Of a stretch of 10,614 nt of DNA, positions 1-6,495 are shown in pieces (positions within the stretch are counted from its first letter, which is position 1; every line of letters begins with the position of its first letter). The position numbers and the translations under genes were made by a program. Origin of the DNA: Bacteroidota bacterium. Lineage in GTDB: Bacteria; Bacteroidota; Bacteroidia; Bacteroidales; Paludibacteraceae. The notes beneath the pieces are model-generated. The model worked only from the letters and a program-made list of their open reading frames with translations, was not told where the DNA came from and searched no databases. The stretch covers positions 1-10,614 of the forward strand of contig JAKLIM010000099.1 in the NCBI GenBank assembly GCA_022709605.1. The letters run 5' to 3'.

Positions 1-453
1 GATATTGGATGGATAAGACATTACACCATCGAAACCCCATTTCACGAGGGTTTTGTTCTCGCCAATACTATCTACAGTCATATGAGCCATGTTGGTGTCT
101 TCCATTGGTTCTTTAAACCGCAATTCGTAATCAATCCTTTTGCCCGGGTCAATTTTGGTAATTTCCTGTTCACCTGCGCCCACGTTTTTAACTTCACTTT
201 TCCAGGCCGATACAAAGCCCACAGTACCATCTACGCCTGTAAATGTTTTTTCCATAGCCGGGTCACTGGTTGCCCATTTACTGTAATTGTTCTGATTTGT
301 CAGCAAAACCACATAGTTATATACTTCCTGCTTCGGCTTGTTTATCTCAATTTGTTTCTCAACAGCATATTCCTTTTTTACAAACAAGGCCGTGATTAAA
401 ACAAGAACGATAACCGAAACAACTACGATTAAAATCCATTTTAGAAATTTCAT
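1..453 (-). CDS. SRPBCC / polyketide-cyclase-like membrane-anchored protein (3' end outside window)
   Basis: Reading the minus strand from the ATG at 453-451 gives 151 codons open to the window edge, so the C-terminus is missing. Residues 4-24 are a single hydrophobic helix (FLKWILIVVVSVIVLVLITAL) followed by KK, which suggests an N-terminal signal anchor. From about residue 28 the sequence matches the pattern of Bacteroidetes SRPBCC (START-like, polyketide_cyc2) proteins: EKQIEINKPKQEVYNYV, then NNYSKWA, GTVGFVSAW, GEQEITKI, RIDYELRFKEP and KWGFDG. Family members are about 180 residues, so some 30 are probably lost here. The fold binds hydrophobic ligands, but no substrate can be inferred. 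The gene is divergent from the 158-residue gene at 728. I could not find a convincing promoter for it. The family call is from remembered sequence patterns and is fairly firm; the function is not known. Confidence 0.8.
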   Translation of the reverse strand, partial: MKFLKWILIVVVSVIVLVLITALFVKKEYAVEKQIEINKPKQEVYNYVVLLTNQNNYSKWATSDPAMEKTFTGVDGTVGFVSAWKSEVKNVGAGEQEITKIDPGKRIDYELRFKEPMEDTNMAHMTVDSIGENKTLVKWGFDGVMSYPSNI

Positions 454-529
454 AAGATTACGTTTAAAATATTAGTAAATAAATTTTTTATGTTTCTAAC
501 AAATAATAAGCAAAATATGTTCAAATTCT

Positions 530-564
530 CAATCACGGGTTGACTCGGAGTTACCCGGTGATTG
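530..564. other. Imperfect palindrome in a divergent spacer
   Basis: CAATCAC (530-536) pairs with GTGATTG (558-564), and GGGT (537-540) pairs with ACCC (553-556), leaving one bulged G at 557. A further three base pairs (ACT/AGT) can form in the middle. The element lies between the starts of the SRPBCC gene (453) and the gene at 728, about 40 bases upstream of the latter's promoter. It could be an operator or a transcribed hairpin. The sequence shows only the symmetry. Confidence 0.45.
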
Positions 565-605
565 GGAATATTTTTAAAAATAAAAAAAATACTTCTCTTT
601 ATTTC

Positions 606-635
606 TTTGATATACAAAAAAGTTTTTTAGATTTG
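606..635 (+). promoter_or_regulatory. Bacteroidetes-type promoter for the 158-residue protein gene
   Basis: TTTG (606-609) and TAGATTTG (628-635) match the Bacteroidetes -33 TTTG and -7 TAnnTTTG boxes. The 18-base spacing is about one shorter than usual. Transcription would start near 641, giving an AT-rich leader of about 87 bases before the ATG at 728. Confidence 0.7.
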
Positions 636-727
636 CAGTGTGTTTATTAACAGCATAAAATTGACCTGTAAGCAGCCTTAATGGCTATAAAATATATCAA
701 GTTATTTACAATTTAATATTAATTATT

Positions 728-1204
728 ATGTCGCAAGAAAATCAAGTTTCGATTACGATACCGGCAGAAGCTTTAGCTGATGTCTTCACCAAAATGAATG
801 CCTTAAGTGCAGTTTTGGTCAATTATTTACTGTTTAATCTGACACCATCCGACAGATTGGAAATAAACAAAATGGGAGATAAAACCCTTGCTTTTGTTCA
901 GAAAGCGTTGGAATATGCCGAAAATAATCCCTCATTAGTACCTGTATATCTCGATATTACAGAAGCAAAAAAAGATTTTGCACTGTCCAGAGATTTAAAT
1001 AATATTTTGAAACAAGTATCAACGCTTCAACGCGCTATCGAAGATACCATGATGGTATCGGGAAGCGAAGCATACAACGCTGCACTTGTGTTTTACAATT
1101 CAGTAAAAGGAGCAAGCCGTGTTAATGTGCCGGGCTCCGAAGCCGTATACAACGACTTACATCAACGCTTTGCCGTGAAGCTTAAAAAAACGGAAGCAAA
1201 ATAA
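728..1204 (+). CDS. Soluble helical protein of unknown function (158 aa)
   Basis: I do not recognise a named family with certainty. The protein has no signal peptide, no membrane segment, and no cysteine or tryptophan. After a short beta-like start (residues 6-11, QVSITI) it is predicted by eye to be almost entirely alpha-helical. Recognisable stretches are NNPSLVPVYLDITEAKKDFA (67-86), RDLNNILKQVSTLQRAIEDTMM (88-109) and SGSEAYNAALVFYNSVKGA (111-129). The C-terminus is lysine-rich (KLKKTEAK). It resembles small cytoplasmic hypothetical proteins that I associate with Bacteroidetes. The gene stands alone, with a good promoter at 606-635 and a strong terminator at 1237-1267, so it is a single-gene transcript. 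The tandem repeat array starts about 120 bases after its stop. Whether gene and array belong together is an open question. The ORF itself is well supported. Confidence 0.85.
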   Translation: MSQENQVSITIPAEALADVFTKMNALSAVLVNYLLFNLTPSDRLEINKMGDKTLAFVQKALEYAENNPSLVPVYLDITEAKKDFALSRDLNNILKQVSTLQRAIEDTMMVSGSEAYNAALVFYNSVKGASRVNVPGSEAVYNDLHQRFAVKLKKTEAK

Positions 1205-1236
1205 GAAGCCTGAAAAGGCTGCATACCGGTAAAACT

Positions 1237-1267
1237 AACGCCATTCCTTAACCGGAATGGCGTTTTT
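1237..1267 (+). terminator. Intrinsic terminator of the 158-residue protein gene
   Basis: AACGCCATTCC (1237-1247) and GGAATGGCGTT (1254-1264) form a perfect 11-bp stem with a six-base loop, and the T-run continues to 1267. A small additional hairpin (AGCC 1207-1210 / GGCT 1217-1220) lies just after the stop codon. Confidence 0.85.
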
Positions 1268-1270
1268 CAT

Positions 1271-1317
1271 TTTGGGTCACACGATTTCTAATTTGGGTCA
1301 CGCGATTTCTAATCGCG
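1271..1317. repeat. 21-base direct repeat, two copies, ending in a hairpin
   Basis: A 21-base unit starting TTTGGGTCAC and containing CGATTTCTAA occurs at 1271-1291 and 1292-1312 with one difference (ACACG versus ACGCG). The second copy's CGCGATT (1301-1307) pairs with AATCGCG (1311-1317) across a three-base loop. The block sits directly between the terminator and the larger repeat array. Confidence 0.75.
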
Positions 1318-1327
1318 AATATTCTCT

Positions 1328-1687
1328 CTAAAACATCCACTGTCGCATGTTTTAGGAGGTCAACCCTATGTTTTAGAGCGTGCAACGGATGTTTTAGAGG
1401 GTGCAACCCTGTAAAAGATAGGATTTCGGATGTTTTAGAGGGTGCAACCTATCTTTTAGAGCGTGCATCGGATGTTTTAGAGGGTGCAACCTCGTAAAAG
1501 ATAGGATGGCGGATGTTTTAGAGGGTGCAACCTATCTTTTTGAGCGTGCATCGGATGTTTTAGAGGGTGCAACCCTGTAAAAGATAGGATTTCGGATGTT
1601 TTAGAGGGTGCAACCTATGTTTTAGAGCGTGCATCGGATGTTTTAGGGGGTGTGAGGGGTGTAAAAGATTGAACGGAGGATGTTTTT
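1328..1687. repeat. Tandem repeat array with 83-base higher-order period
   Basis: The core 21-base unit begins GGATGTTTTAGAG and ends GGTGCAAC. Six identical copies start at 1387, 1428, 1470, 1511, 1553 and 1594, with a degenerate copy at 1636. They alternate with two kinds of 20-21-base units. One is related and direct (CTATCTTTTAGAGCGTGCAT, at 1449, 1532 and, with G for C, 1366 and 1615). The other carries the inverse core (GTAAAAGATAGGA, within units at 1408, 1491 and 1574). The full unit is therefore 21+20+21+21 = 83 bases: copies start at 1387, 1470, 1553 and 1636. AAAAGATAGG and CCTATCTTTT within each period can pair around the middle core (1413-1422 with 1448-1457; 1496-1505 with 1531-1540). 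A left-end inverted copy (CTAAAACAT 1328-1336 / ATGTTTTAG 1347-1355) opens the array, and decayed copies close it. The period is not a multiple of three and each core contains TAG, so it is not coding. Confidence 0.9.
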
Positions 1688-1805
1688 GAATATTTTGTAA
1701 CTAAATTTACGAAGATATTTTTTTTAAGAGTTAAAAAAGCTGTCTCGCACTTTCAAATAATTAAGTAGTTTTGAATTCAATCATGAAAGGATTAAATTTG
1801 AATAG

Positions 1806-2076
1806 CCATAGGTGTAACCTATGGTATGATGAATAACCACAGGTAACAACCCAATTTATAGGGTTGAATAACAATACATTGGATGAATGAATTGGCGGAT
1901 GATATTAAACCTATATCGGAGTTCTAACGTAGATGATTTTATTCCCGTGTATATTACACATGACATTATTCAAATTGAACCGCATTGCGGTTCTGAATGT
2001 TTTGCACTTTGTTACCCATACATTTCATATTCATGCATTTCATACATGGCTATTCACATTCAACTGCTTCGCAGTT
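1806..2076. repeat. Cluster of short-loop hairpins upstream of a transposase remnant
   Basis: Four inverted repeats lie close together: CCATAGGT/ACCTATGG (1806-1824, loop GTA), CAACCC/GGGTTG (1847-1866), GAACCGC/GCGGTTC (1977-1993, loop ATT) and AACTGC/GCAGTT (2062-2076, loop TTC). GAATAGCCATAGGT and GAATAACCACAGGT are also near-repeats (from about 1800 and 1831). Short-loop hairpins next to a Y1 transposase fit REP-like elements of REP-associated tyrosine transposases. The stretch 1690-2103 otherwise has no gene I can support. Confidence 0.6.
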
Positions 2077-2103
2077 ATCAAATGAACTAAAAATATCAAT
2101 ACT

Positions 2104-2550
2104 ATGAGCACTTACATTCAATTTCTGTATCAAATTGTTTTTAGCACTAAAAACAGAGAACGAACACTCAACAAACCTAATAGATAAGAATTATTCAAAT
2201 ATATTTGGGGCGTGTTGAAAAACAAAAACTGTCATTTATACCCCATCGGCGGTATTGACGATCATATACACATTGTTACTCACTTGCTATCCTCCCATTG
2301 CTTTAGCCACATTGATTAAAGATATAAAATTAGCCAGTTCAGATTTTATCAAAACGAATAACTTATTTCTCATTTCGATGGTTGGCAGGTGGGTTATGGT
2401 GCATTTACATATTCTTTTAAAGATAAATATCATTTAATTGAGGATGTGAAAAATCAAGAAAATCACCATGCATCAAAAACTTTCAAAGATGAGTTGATAG
2501 AATTATTAAAAGAGCATAGAGTTGAATTCGATGAGAAATATCTATTATAG
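2104..2550 (+). pseudogene. Decayed REP-associated / IS200-like tyrosine transposase
   Basis: Joining frames restores a protein of about 148 residues, the usual length of this Y1 HUH family. It begins MSTYIQFLYQIVFSTKNRER, continues through ELFKYIWGVLKNKNCHLYPI, the metal-binding HIH motif in GGIDDHIHIVTH, PPIALATLIKDIKLASSDFI, DGWQVGYGAFTYSFKD and KNQENHH, and ends EFDEKYLL. It is broken three times: an in-frame TAA at 2185-2187, one extra base near 2288, and one missing base near 2369-2376. The last two cancel, so the reading frame ends correctly at TAG 2548-2550. The position where relatives carry the catalytic tyrosine (Y before VKNQ) reads aspartate (GAT 2443-2445). It is therefore inactive. 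Such enzymes cut and mobilise hairpin-bearing single-stranded DNA, which fits the hairpins just upstream. The family assignment is from recalled family consensus. Confidence 0.88.
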
Positions 2551-2567
2551 AATCTCTATAACATTAA

Positions 2568-2605
2568 AAATTCCCCGATATGCTCAATAGCCTAAAGGGG
2601 AATTT
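2568..2605. terminator. Bidirectional terminator between transposase remnant and FISUMP gene
   Basis: AAATTCCCC (2568-2576) pairs with GGGGAATTT (2597-2605) around a 20-base loop. A T-rich tract follows on the plus strand (to about 2615) and a shorter one on the minus strand. The stem and loop resemble the terminator at 5316-5356 (shared CCCCGATA), but here the right arm is diverged (TAAAGGGG instead of TATCGGGG). Confidence 0.65.
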
Positions 2606-2685
2606 ATTTTTTTTTACTATGCACTCCCAATTTTACATTGGAATTAAAATAAATACAAAAATATTAAATTTTATTTTCAAATAAT

Positions 2686-4959
2686 TTATTCATCCTTAAC
2701 ACATCTCACACTGAAACCAGCACCCTTTTCTCCGCCGGCTCGGTCAAGTTTAACGTAATAGTATTCAAGGTGTCTAATCCATGGGTATGTAAAACTATTC
2801 TCTGTAGAACTCCACCAGCAACCACTGTAGCCGAATGCTCCCAAGTAACTTCCGTTTGAGAATGAGCCATCAGTGCCGCGGATACCACCTGGTAGAGCTG
2901 TGAATCCTGACTTATTGTTTTTTGATAATTCGTAACCTATTGTGCCAGTATTTATATATTCAGTCCAATCAGTAGTTGCAGCTAAGGCTTTAGCTATTTT
3001 GTTTCCCGAGTGAGAACCATCATAATTATATCCATTAACTATCATGTAATTTTCAAGTTGTGTCCATTCAGCATCTGTAGGTACATGCCATCCCACAGGT
3101 GCAATGTTTCGGGTGTCAACCACTGCATACCAAGTATATAGTCTTCCGTACTTGGTTACGTTGCTATCATTATCATTGTACGCCCATTGGTATTTAGGGG
3201 CGGTTTCACCACTAACGTCTTTGTTTGCAGGATTGGTAGTGCCTATTGCTTCACCATTTTGGTATTTTGTTGTTTTCAGATTTTCGGCCATCCATGTCTG
3301 AGTGCCAATTTTTACGACTTTATAATGATTACCATCAATATCTTTTATCGTAGTTGAAAAACTAACTTCATTACCATAAGCTGTTCCTTTGCTGTTTGTT
3401 GCAAATGCACGTAGGTAATAGATTTCACCTGAGCTTAAACCAGACAAATTACTTGAAAAAGTGCCTATTCCCCAGCCGTCACTTGTTAGATTATCTGCAA
3501 TTGTTGGATTATGATTTTTACTCCAGCAAACACCTCTTGCTGTCACATCAGAATTACCTTTCATTGTGATTTTACCACCACTAACTGCTGTAGTGGGGTC
3601 AATATTAGTTACAATCGAAGTTGTAAGTGTCGGGAGATCATCCATTATACACCGCAGACTGCAGCCCATGGCCTTATTCCAGAAGACCCTTTTTGGATAT
3701 GTGTTGACATAGCACAAGTACAAATAACGACCGATTGTGGCATACTCCTCGTTTGAACTCCACCAGTAATTAAATTCTCCAACTTCGCGGAAGCGGCCAT
3801 CGTCGTAACGGAATCCACTAGGCAAAGCTGTAAAGCCAGAACTATTATTTTTAGTTAATTCGTTGCCAATAGCACCTAAAGTTGTATCAGTTAACCAATC
3901 AGTAGTGGCAGCTAAGGCTTTTGCTGTTTTGTTTCCAGTAATAGTACCATCGTAATTATAACCATTCGCTATTAGGTAGTTTTCGAGTGTTGACCATTCA
4001 GTATCAAAAGCTACATGCCATCCTGCAGGGGCAATATTTCTGGCATCAGCTGCTGCATACCATGTGTAAAGTCTGCCGTACTTTGCTAAATTGTTCTCAA
4101 CACCATTGTATGCCCATTGGTATTTAGGGTCGGTATCACTACTAATGTTTTTGGTTGCAGGTATGGTTGTGCCTATAGTTTCACCATTTTGATATTTGGT
4201 AGTTTTCAGGTTCTCGGCCATCCAAGTCTGAGTGCCAATATGTACAACTGCATAATGATTACCATCAGCATCGGTACAATCCACAAATTTAAAATCCACC
4301 GTTTTAGATTCTGATGCCTTATCGGTGACAATGGTGCAATAATTACCTGAATATCCTTTATACAAGATTTGGTCACCCGGGCTGTATAATAATTTTACTT
4401 CAGGAATTGGAACTGGAGCTTTCTTGGGTTTACTATCAGGTAAATTTCCGTTGAAACATATGATTGGTAAGCAATCAGACAACCTTAAGCTTATAGTCTT
4501 GGTTGAGTATGAAAAACCATTCCCCTTTGCTTCTACTAAATAAACACCTTTAGATAAAGTAAGTTTAAATGAATTTTTTCCTTGTTGTAAATCTGCGTCC
4601 AGACCGGCTACTTTTCGTCCATCGAGACTATACACAGCAATTTGTGTTTTGCCATCATTTTTAGCCACAAAAGAAAAAGTAGAATTGTCTGTCATAGGAT
4701 TCGGATAAACACAAGCAAAATCTGTAATTGTGTTTATATTAATAGAAGTTTCAACATCGTACAATCGCAGTTGAGTTCCAGCTGGTATTGTAACCTGTGT
4801 GCTTTTGTAAAGATTCTGAACTACAACGCTATCTACTGTAGTACCTGCCCCTGATCCGGTGAAGTTAATTGTGAAGTTTAATGCGAACGAGTTAAATGTT
4901 GCAACGAAAACAAAACAGAAAGCAGTCAAAATCGACTTTAAATTTCTAATTTTTTTCAT
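2686..4959 (-). CDS. Secreted protein with two FISUMP domains and an internal sorting-like domain
   Basis: The 757-residue product starts with a signal peptide (KK, then a hydrophobic stretch 9-22; likely cleavage after FNSFA, about 26) without a lipobox. Residues 82-156 (VYPNPMTDNSTFSF ... GVYLVEA ... YSTKTI) look like a type IX secretion C-terminal sorting domain, but placed near the N-terminus. Two copies of the Fibrobacter succinogenes major paralogous (FISUMP) domain follow, at about 231-437 and 541-755. Each starts DGNHY.VV.IGTQTWMAENLKTTKYQ, contains YGRLYTWYA, P.GWHV and GFTALP.G.R, and ends LRC/VRC. A fibronectin-like linker (about 442-537, RGVCWS ... YYLRAFATNSKGTAYG) joins them. 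FISUMP domains are C-type-lectin-like in appearance and are found in secreted or surface proteins of Bacteroidetes and Fibrobacteres. A ligand-binding role is an inference. The gene has its own promoter (5011-5042) overlapped by a palindrome, and is divergent from a small regulator. Confidence 0.88.
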   Translation of the reverse strand: MKKIRNLKSILTAFCFVFVATFNSFALNFTINFTGSGAGTTVDSVVVQNLYKSTQVTIPAGTQLRLYDVETSININTITDFACVYPNPMTDNSTFSFVAKNDGKTQIAVYSLDGRKVAGLDADLQQGKNSFKLTLSKGVYLVEAKGNGFSYSTKTISLRLSDCLPIICFNGNLPDSKPKKAPVPIPEVKLLYSPGDQILYKGYSGNYCTIVTDKASESKTVDFKFVDCTDADGNHYAVVHIGTQTWMAENLKTTKYQNGETIGTTIPATKNISSDTDPKYQWAYNGVENNLAKYGRLYTWYAAADARNIAPAGWHVAFDTEWSTLENYLIANGYNYDGTITGNKTAKALAATTDWLTDTTLGAIGNELTKNNSSGFTALPSGFRYDDGRFREVGEFNYWWSSNEEYATIGRYLYLCYVNTYPKRVFWNKAMGCSLRCIMDDLPTLTTSIVTNIDPTTAVSGGKITMKGNSDVTARGVCWSKNHNPTIADNLTSDGWGIGTFSSNLSGLSSGEIYYLRAFATNSKGTAYGNEVSFSTTIKDIDGNHYKVVKIGTQTWMAENLKTTKYQNGEAIGTTNPANKDVSGETAPKYQWAYNDNDSNVTKYGRLYTWYAVVDTRNIAPVGWHVPTDAEWTQLENYMIVNGYNYDGSHSGNKIAKALAATTDWTEYINTGTIGYELSKNNKSGFTALPGGIRGTDGSFSNGSYLGAFGYSGCWWSSTENSFTYPWIRHLEYYYVKLDRAGGEKGAGFSVRCVKDE
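2695..4269 (-). repeat. Internal duplication of the FISUMP-coding segment
   Basis: The segments at 3649-4269 (first domain) and 2695-3339 (second domain) encode near-identical blocks in the same order, for example TQTWMAENLKTTKYQNGE, PKYQWAYN, KYGRLYTWYA, AKALAATTDW and SGFTALP. The middle of the domain diverges near the WWSS motif. The pattern fits a tandem domain duplication within one gene. Confidence 0.8.
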
Positions 4960-5010
4960 AATAATTATTTGAAGTTTTAATATATTTTAAAAAATGTTTT
5001 TATTAAGGCT

Positions 5011-5042
5011 CAAAAGTAAAAATAATTTTATACACTGACAAA
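5011..5042 (-). promoter_or_regulatory. Bacteroidetes-type promoter for the FISUMP gene
   Basis: On the minus strand TTTG (5042-5039) is followed after 20 bases by TACTTTTG (5018-5011), a full match to -33 TTTG and -7 TAnnTTTG. Transcription would start near 5004, leaving a leader of about 45 bases before the ATG at 4959. The -33 box falls inside the palindrome at 5030-5055. Confidence 0.75.
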
Positions 5043-5055
5043 TATGTCAGTGTAT
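5030..5055. promoter_or_regulatory. Perfect 26-base palindromic operator candidate
   Basis: ATACACTGACA (5030-5040) and TGTCAGTGTAT (5045-5055) are exact inverse complements separated by AATA. The site covers the FISUMP -33 box and ends 32 bases before the first ATG of the XRE-type regulator. A dimeric helix-turn-helix protein typically binds such sites. Binding by the neighbouring regulator is inferred from position. Confidence 0.75.
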
Positions 5056-5087
5056 TTTATTTAACAAAAACCGAATTTTGTTTGTAA

Positions 5088-5309
5088 ATGAGCAAACAAA
5101 GTAGAAATACTATATTAATGATAAAAATTGCAAATCGAATAAAGCAATTAAGATTTGAGAAGGGAATTTCTCAAGACACCTTTTTTATAGATACCGACAT
5201 TCATATTGCTCGTATTGAATCTGGAAAAAGCAATATAACAGTAAATACATTATCAACTATTTGTGATTACCTTGGAATTTCATTAACAGACTTTTTCAAA
5301 GAAATTTAA
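5088..5309 (+). CDS. Small XRE/Cro-type helix-turn-helix regulator
   Basis: The 73-residue product is essentially one HTH domain. RIKQLRFEKG (17-26) is helix 1, the helix-turn-helix covers about residues 28-44 (SQDTFFIDTDIHIARIE), ESGKSNITV follows, and STICDYLGISLTDFF closes the fold, all typical of the HTH_3 (Cro/C1) family. There is no room for a sensor or effector domain, so it probably acts as a dimer through DNA-binding alone. Two starts are possible: ATG at 5088, or ATG at 5118 (MIKIANRIKQLR). The second leaves the usual short N-terminal arm, and the first may be nearly leaderless because a weak -7-like GAATTTTG lies at 5073-5080. A perfect palindrome lies 32 bases upstream of the first start, which suggests autoregulation and control of the divergent FISUMP gene. 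A terminator follows its stop directly. Confidence 0.88.
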   Translation: MSKQSRNTILMIKIANRIKQLRFEKGISQDTFFIDTDIHIARIESGKSNITVNTLSTICDYLGISLTDFFKEI

Positions 5310-5315
5310 ATAAAT

Positions 5316-5356
5316 AAAACTCCCCGATAAGCATTTCAGCCTATCGGGGAGTTTTT
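5316..5356. terminator. Bidirectional terminator between regulator and GGGtGRT gene
   Basis: AAAACTCCCCGATA (5316-5329) pairs perfectly with TATCGGGGAGTTTT (5342-5355) around a 12-base loop. T-rich tracts follow on both strands, so it can end the plus-strand regulator transcript and the minus-strand GGGtGRT transcript, whose stop codon is at 5398-5400. Confidence 0.88.
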
Positions 5357-5397
5357 CTAGTCTTTTATCTTTTTTCTTTGCTCTTTTGTCTAAGAAC

Positions 5398-6393
5398 TTA
5401 TTTCGCCATTTCAATAGCCACAGCCACTTGTACAGTAGCTCCAACCATTGGGTTATTACCCATACCGAGGAATCCCATCATTTCCACGTGAGCCGGAACT
5501 GAAGAAGAACCTGCGAATTGAGCATCACCGTGCATACGTCCCATGGTGTCGGTCATACCGTAAGAAGCAGGACCAGCACCCATATTGTCGGGGTGAAGTG
5601 TACGGCCGGTACCACCACCTGAAGCAACTGAGAAGTATTTTTTACCTTGCTCTATACATTCTTTTTTGTATGTACCTGCTACAGGGTGTTGAAAACGTGT
5701 TGGGTTGGTTGAGTTACCGGTTATAGAAACGTCAACACCTTCAGCACGCATGATGGCTACACCTTCGCGAACGTCGTCGGCACCGTAACATTTTACAGCA
5801 GCACGAATTCCTTCGGAATATGCTTTGGTACGAACTACGGCTAAGTCGCCTGTAGCATAATCAAATTCAGTTTGAACATACGTAAATCCGTTGATACGTG
5901 AAATGATCATGGCAGCGTCTTTTCCAAGTCCGTTCAGGATAACGCGCAATGGTTCTTTACGTACTTTGTTGGCTGACTGAGCGATACCGATAGCACCTTC
6001 GGCAGCAGCAAATGATTCGTGTCCGGCAAGGAAAGCAAAACATTTCGTTTCGTTGCGAAGTAACATGGCAGCCAGGTTACCGTGACCAAGACCTACTTTG
6101 CGGTCTTCGGCTACTGAACCGAGGATACAGAATGCCTGCAAGCCGATACCGATAGCTTCGGCAGCGTCAGCGGCGGTGGTGCAACCTTTTTTGATGGCGA
6201 TAGCTGAACCTACAACGTAAGCCCATTTAGCGTTTTCGAAGGCGATATTTTGAATGCTTTCGCAAATTTGGTAAGGGTCGATGCCTTTAGCAGCACAGAT
6301 GGCTTTGGCTTCGTCGATATCTTTGATACCATAAGTATTAAGAGCCGCATTGACTTTGTCTATACGACGGTCATAACTTTCAAATAGTGGCAT
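5398..6393 (-). CDS. GGGtGRT family protein
   Basis: The 331-residue product carries the motif that names this family, GGGTGRT, at residues 259-265, within ASGGGTGRTLHPDNMGAGPA. Other strong blocks are LGHGNLAAMLLRNETKCFAF (102-121), HESFAAAEGAIGIAQSANKV (125-144), NGLGKDAAMIISRINGF (154-170), and the glycine/methionine-rich end (MTDTMGRMHGDAQ, MMGFLGMGNNPMVGATV). It has no signal peptide or long membrane segment. Seven cysteines are scattered rather than arranged as a cluster motif. The biochemical function of the family is, to my knowledge, not established. It lies 102 bases downstream of the NifU-like gene on the same strand with no strong promoter between, so the two are probably co-transcribed from 7249-7279. 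The GGGTGRT glycine loop hints at nucleotide or phosphate binding, but that is inference only. Confidence 0.93.
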   Translation of the reverse strand: MPLFESYDRRIDKVNAALNTYGIKDIDEAKAICAAKGIDPYQICESIQNIAFENAKWAYVVGSAIAIKKGCTTAADAAEAIGIGLQAFCILGSVAEDRKVGLGHGNLAAMLLRNETKCFAFLAGHESFAAAEGAIGIAQSANKVRKEPLRVILNGLGKDAAMIISRINGFTYVQTEFDYATGDLAVVRTKAYSEGIRAAVKCYGADDVREGVAIMRAEGVDVSITGNSTNPTRFQHPVAGTYKKECIEQGKKYFSVASGGGTGRTLHPDNMGAGPASYGMTDTMGRMHGDAQFAGSSSVPAHVEMMGFLGMGNNPMVGATVQVAVAIEMAK

Positions 6394-6465
6394 AACTTTA
6401 TAAATTAAAAATTAATAATTAAGAATTAATAAATGAAAATAATTAATATTAAATAGTAATTTATT

Positions 6466-6490
6466 GACTATAAACTATAGACTACAAACT
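6466..6490. repeat. Imperfect 11-base direct repeat in the intercistronic gap
   Basis: GACTATAAACT (6466-6476) and GACTACAAACT (6480-6490) differ at one base and are separated by ATA. They lie just downstream of the NifU-like stop codon. The rest of the 102-base gap (6394-6495) is AT-rich with repeated ATTAATAA-like strings. No terminator is visible, which supports read-through into the GGGtGRT gene. Confidence 0.6.
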
Positions 6491-6495
6491 AATTA

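Noticed and set aside
82..399. 105-residue plus-strand ORF
   Set aside because: It lies antisense to the SRPBCC gene, which has the coherent family sequence. The cysteine- and phenylalanine-rich product is a shadow.
1328..1687. CRISPR array, because the units contain GTTTTAGAG-like sequence
   Set aside because: The repeats are contiguous and the intervening units are themselves repeated and related to the core. There are no unique spacers and no cas genes.
1734..1755. Possible insertion-sequence end (AAAAAGCTGTCTCG)
   Set aside because: It resembles a GAGACAGC-type end, but no matching inverted copy or target duplication was found in the window.
1887..2090. 67-residue ORF in the hairpin region
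   Set aside because: It runs through two of the hairpins, has no recognisable domain or promoter, and its composition is that of translated noncoding AT-rich DNA.
2255..2437. 60-residue ORF as an independent gene
   Set aside because: Its middle is one frame of the broken transposase (PPIALATLIKDIKLASSDFI), so it is a fragment of that pseudogene.
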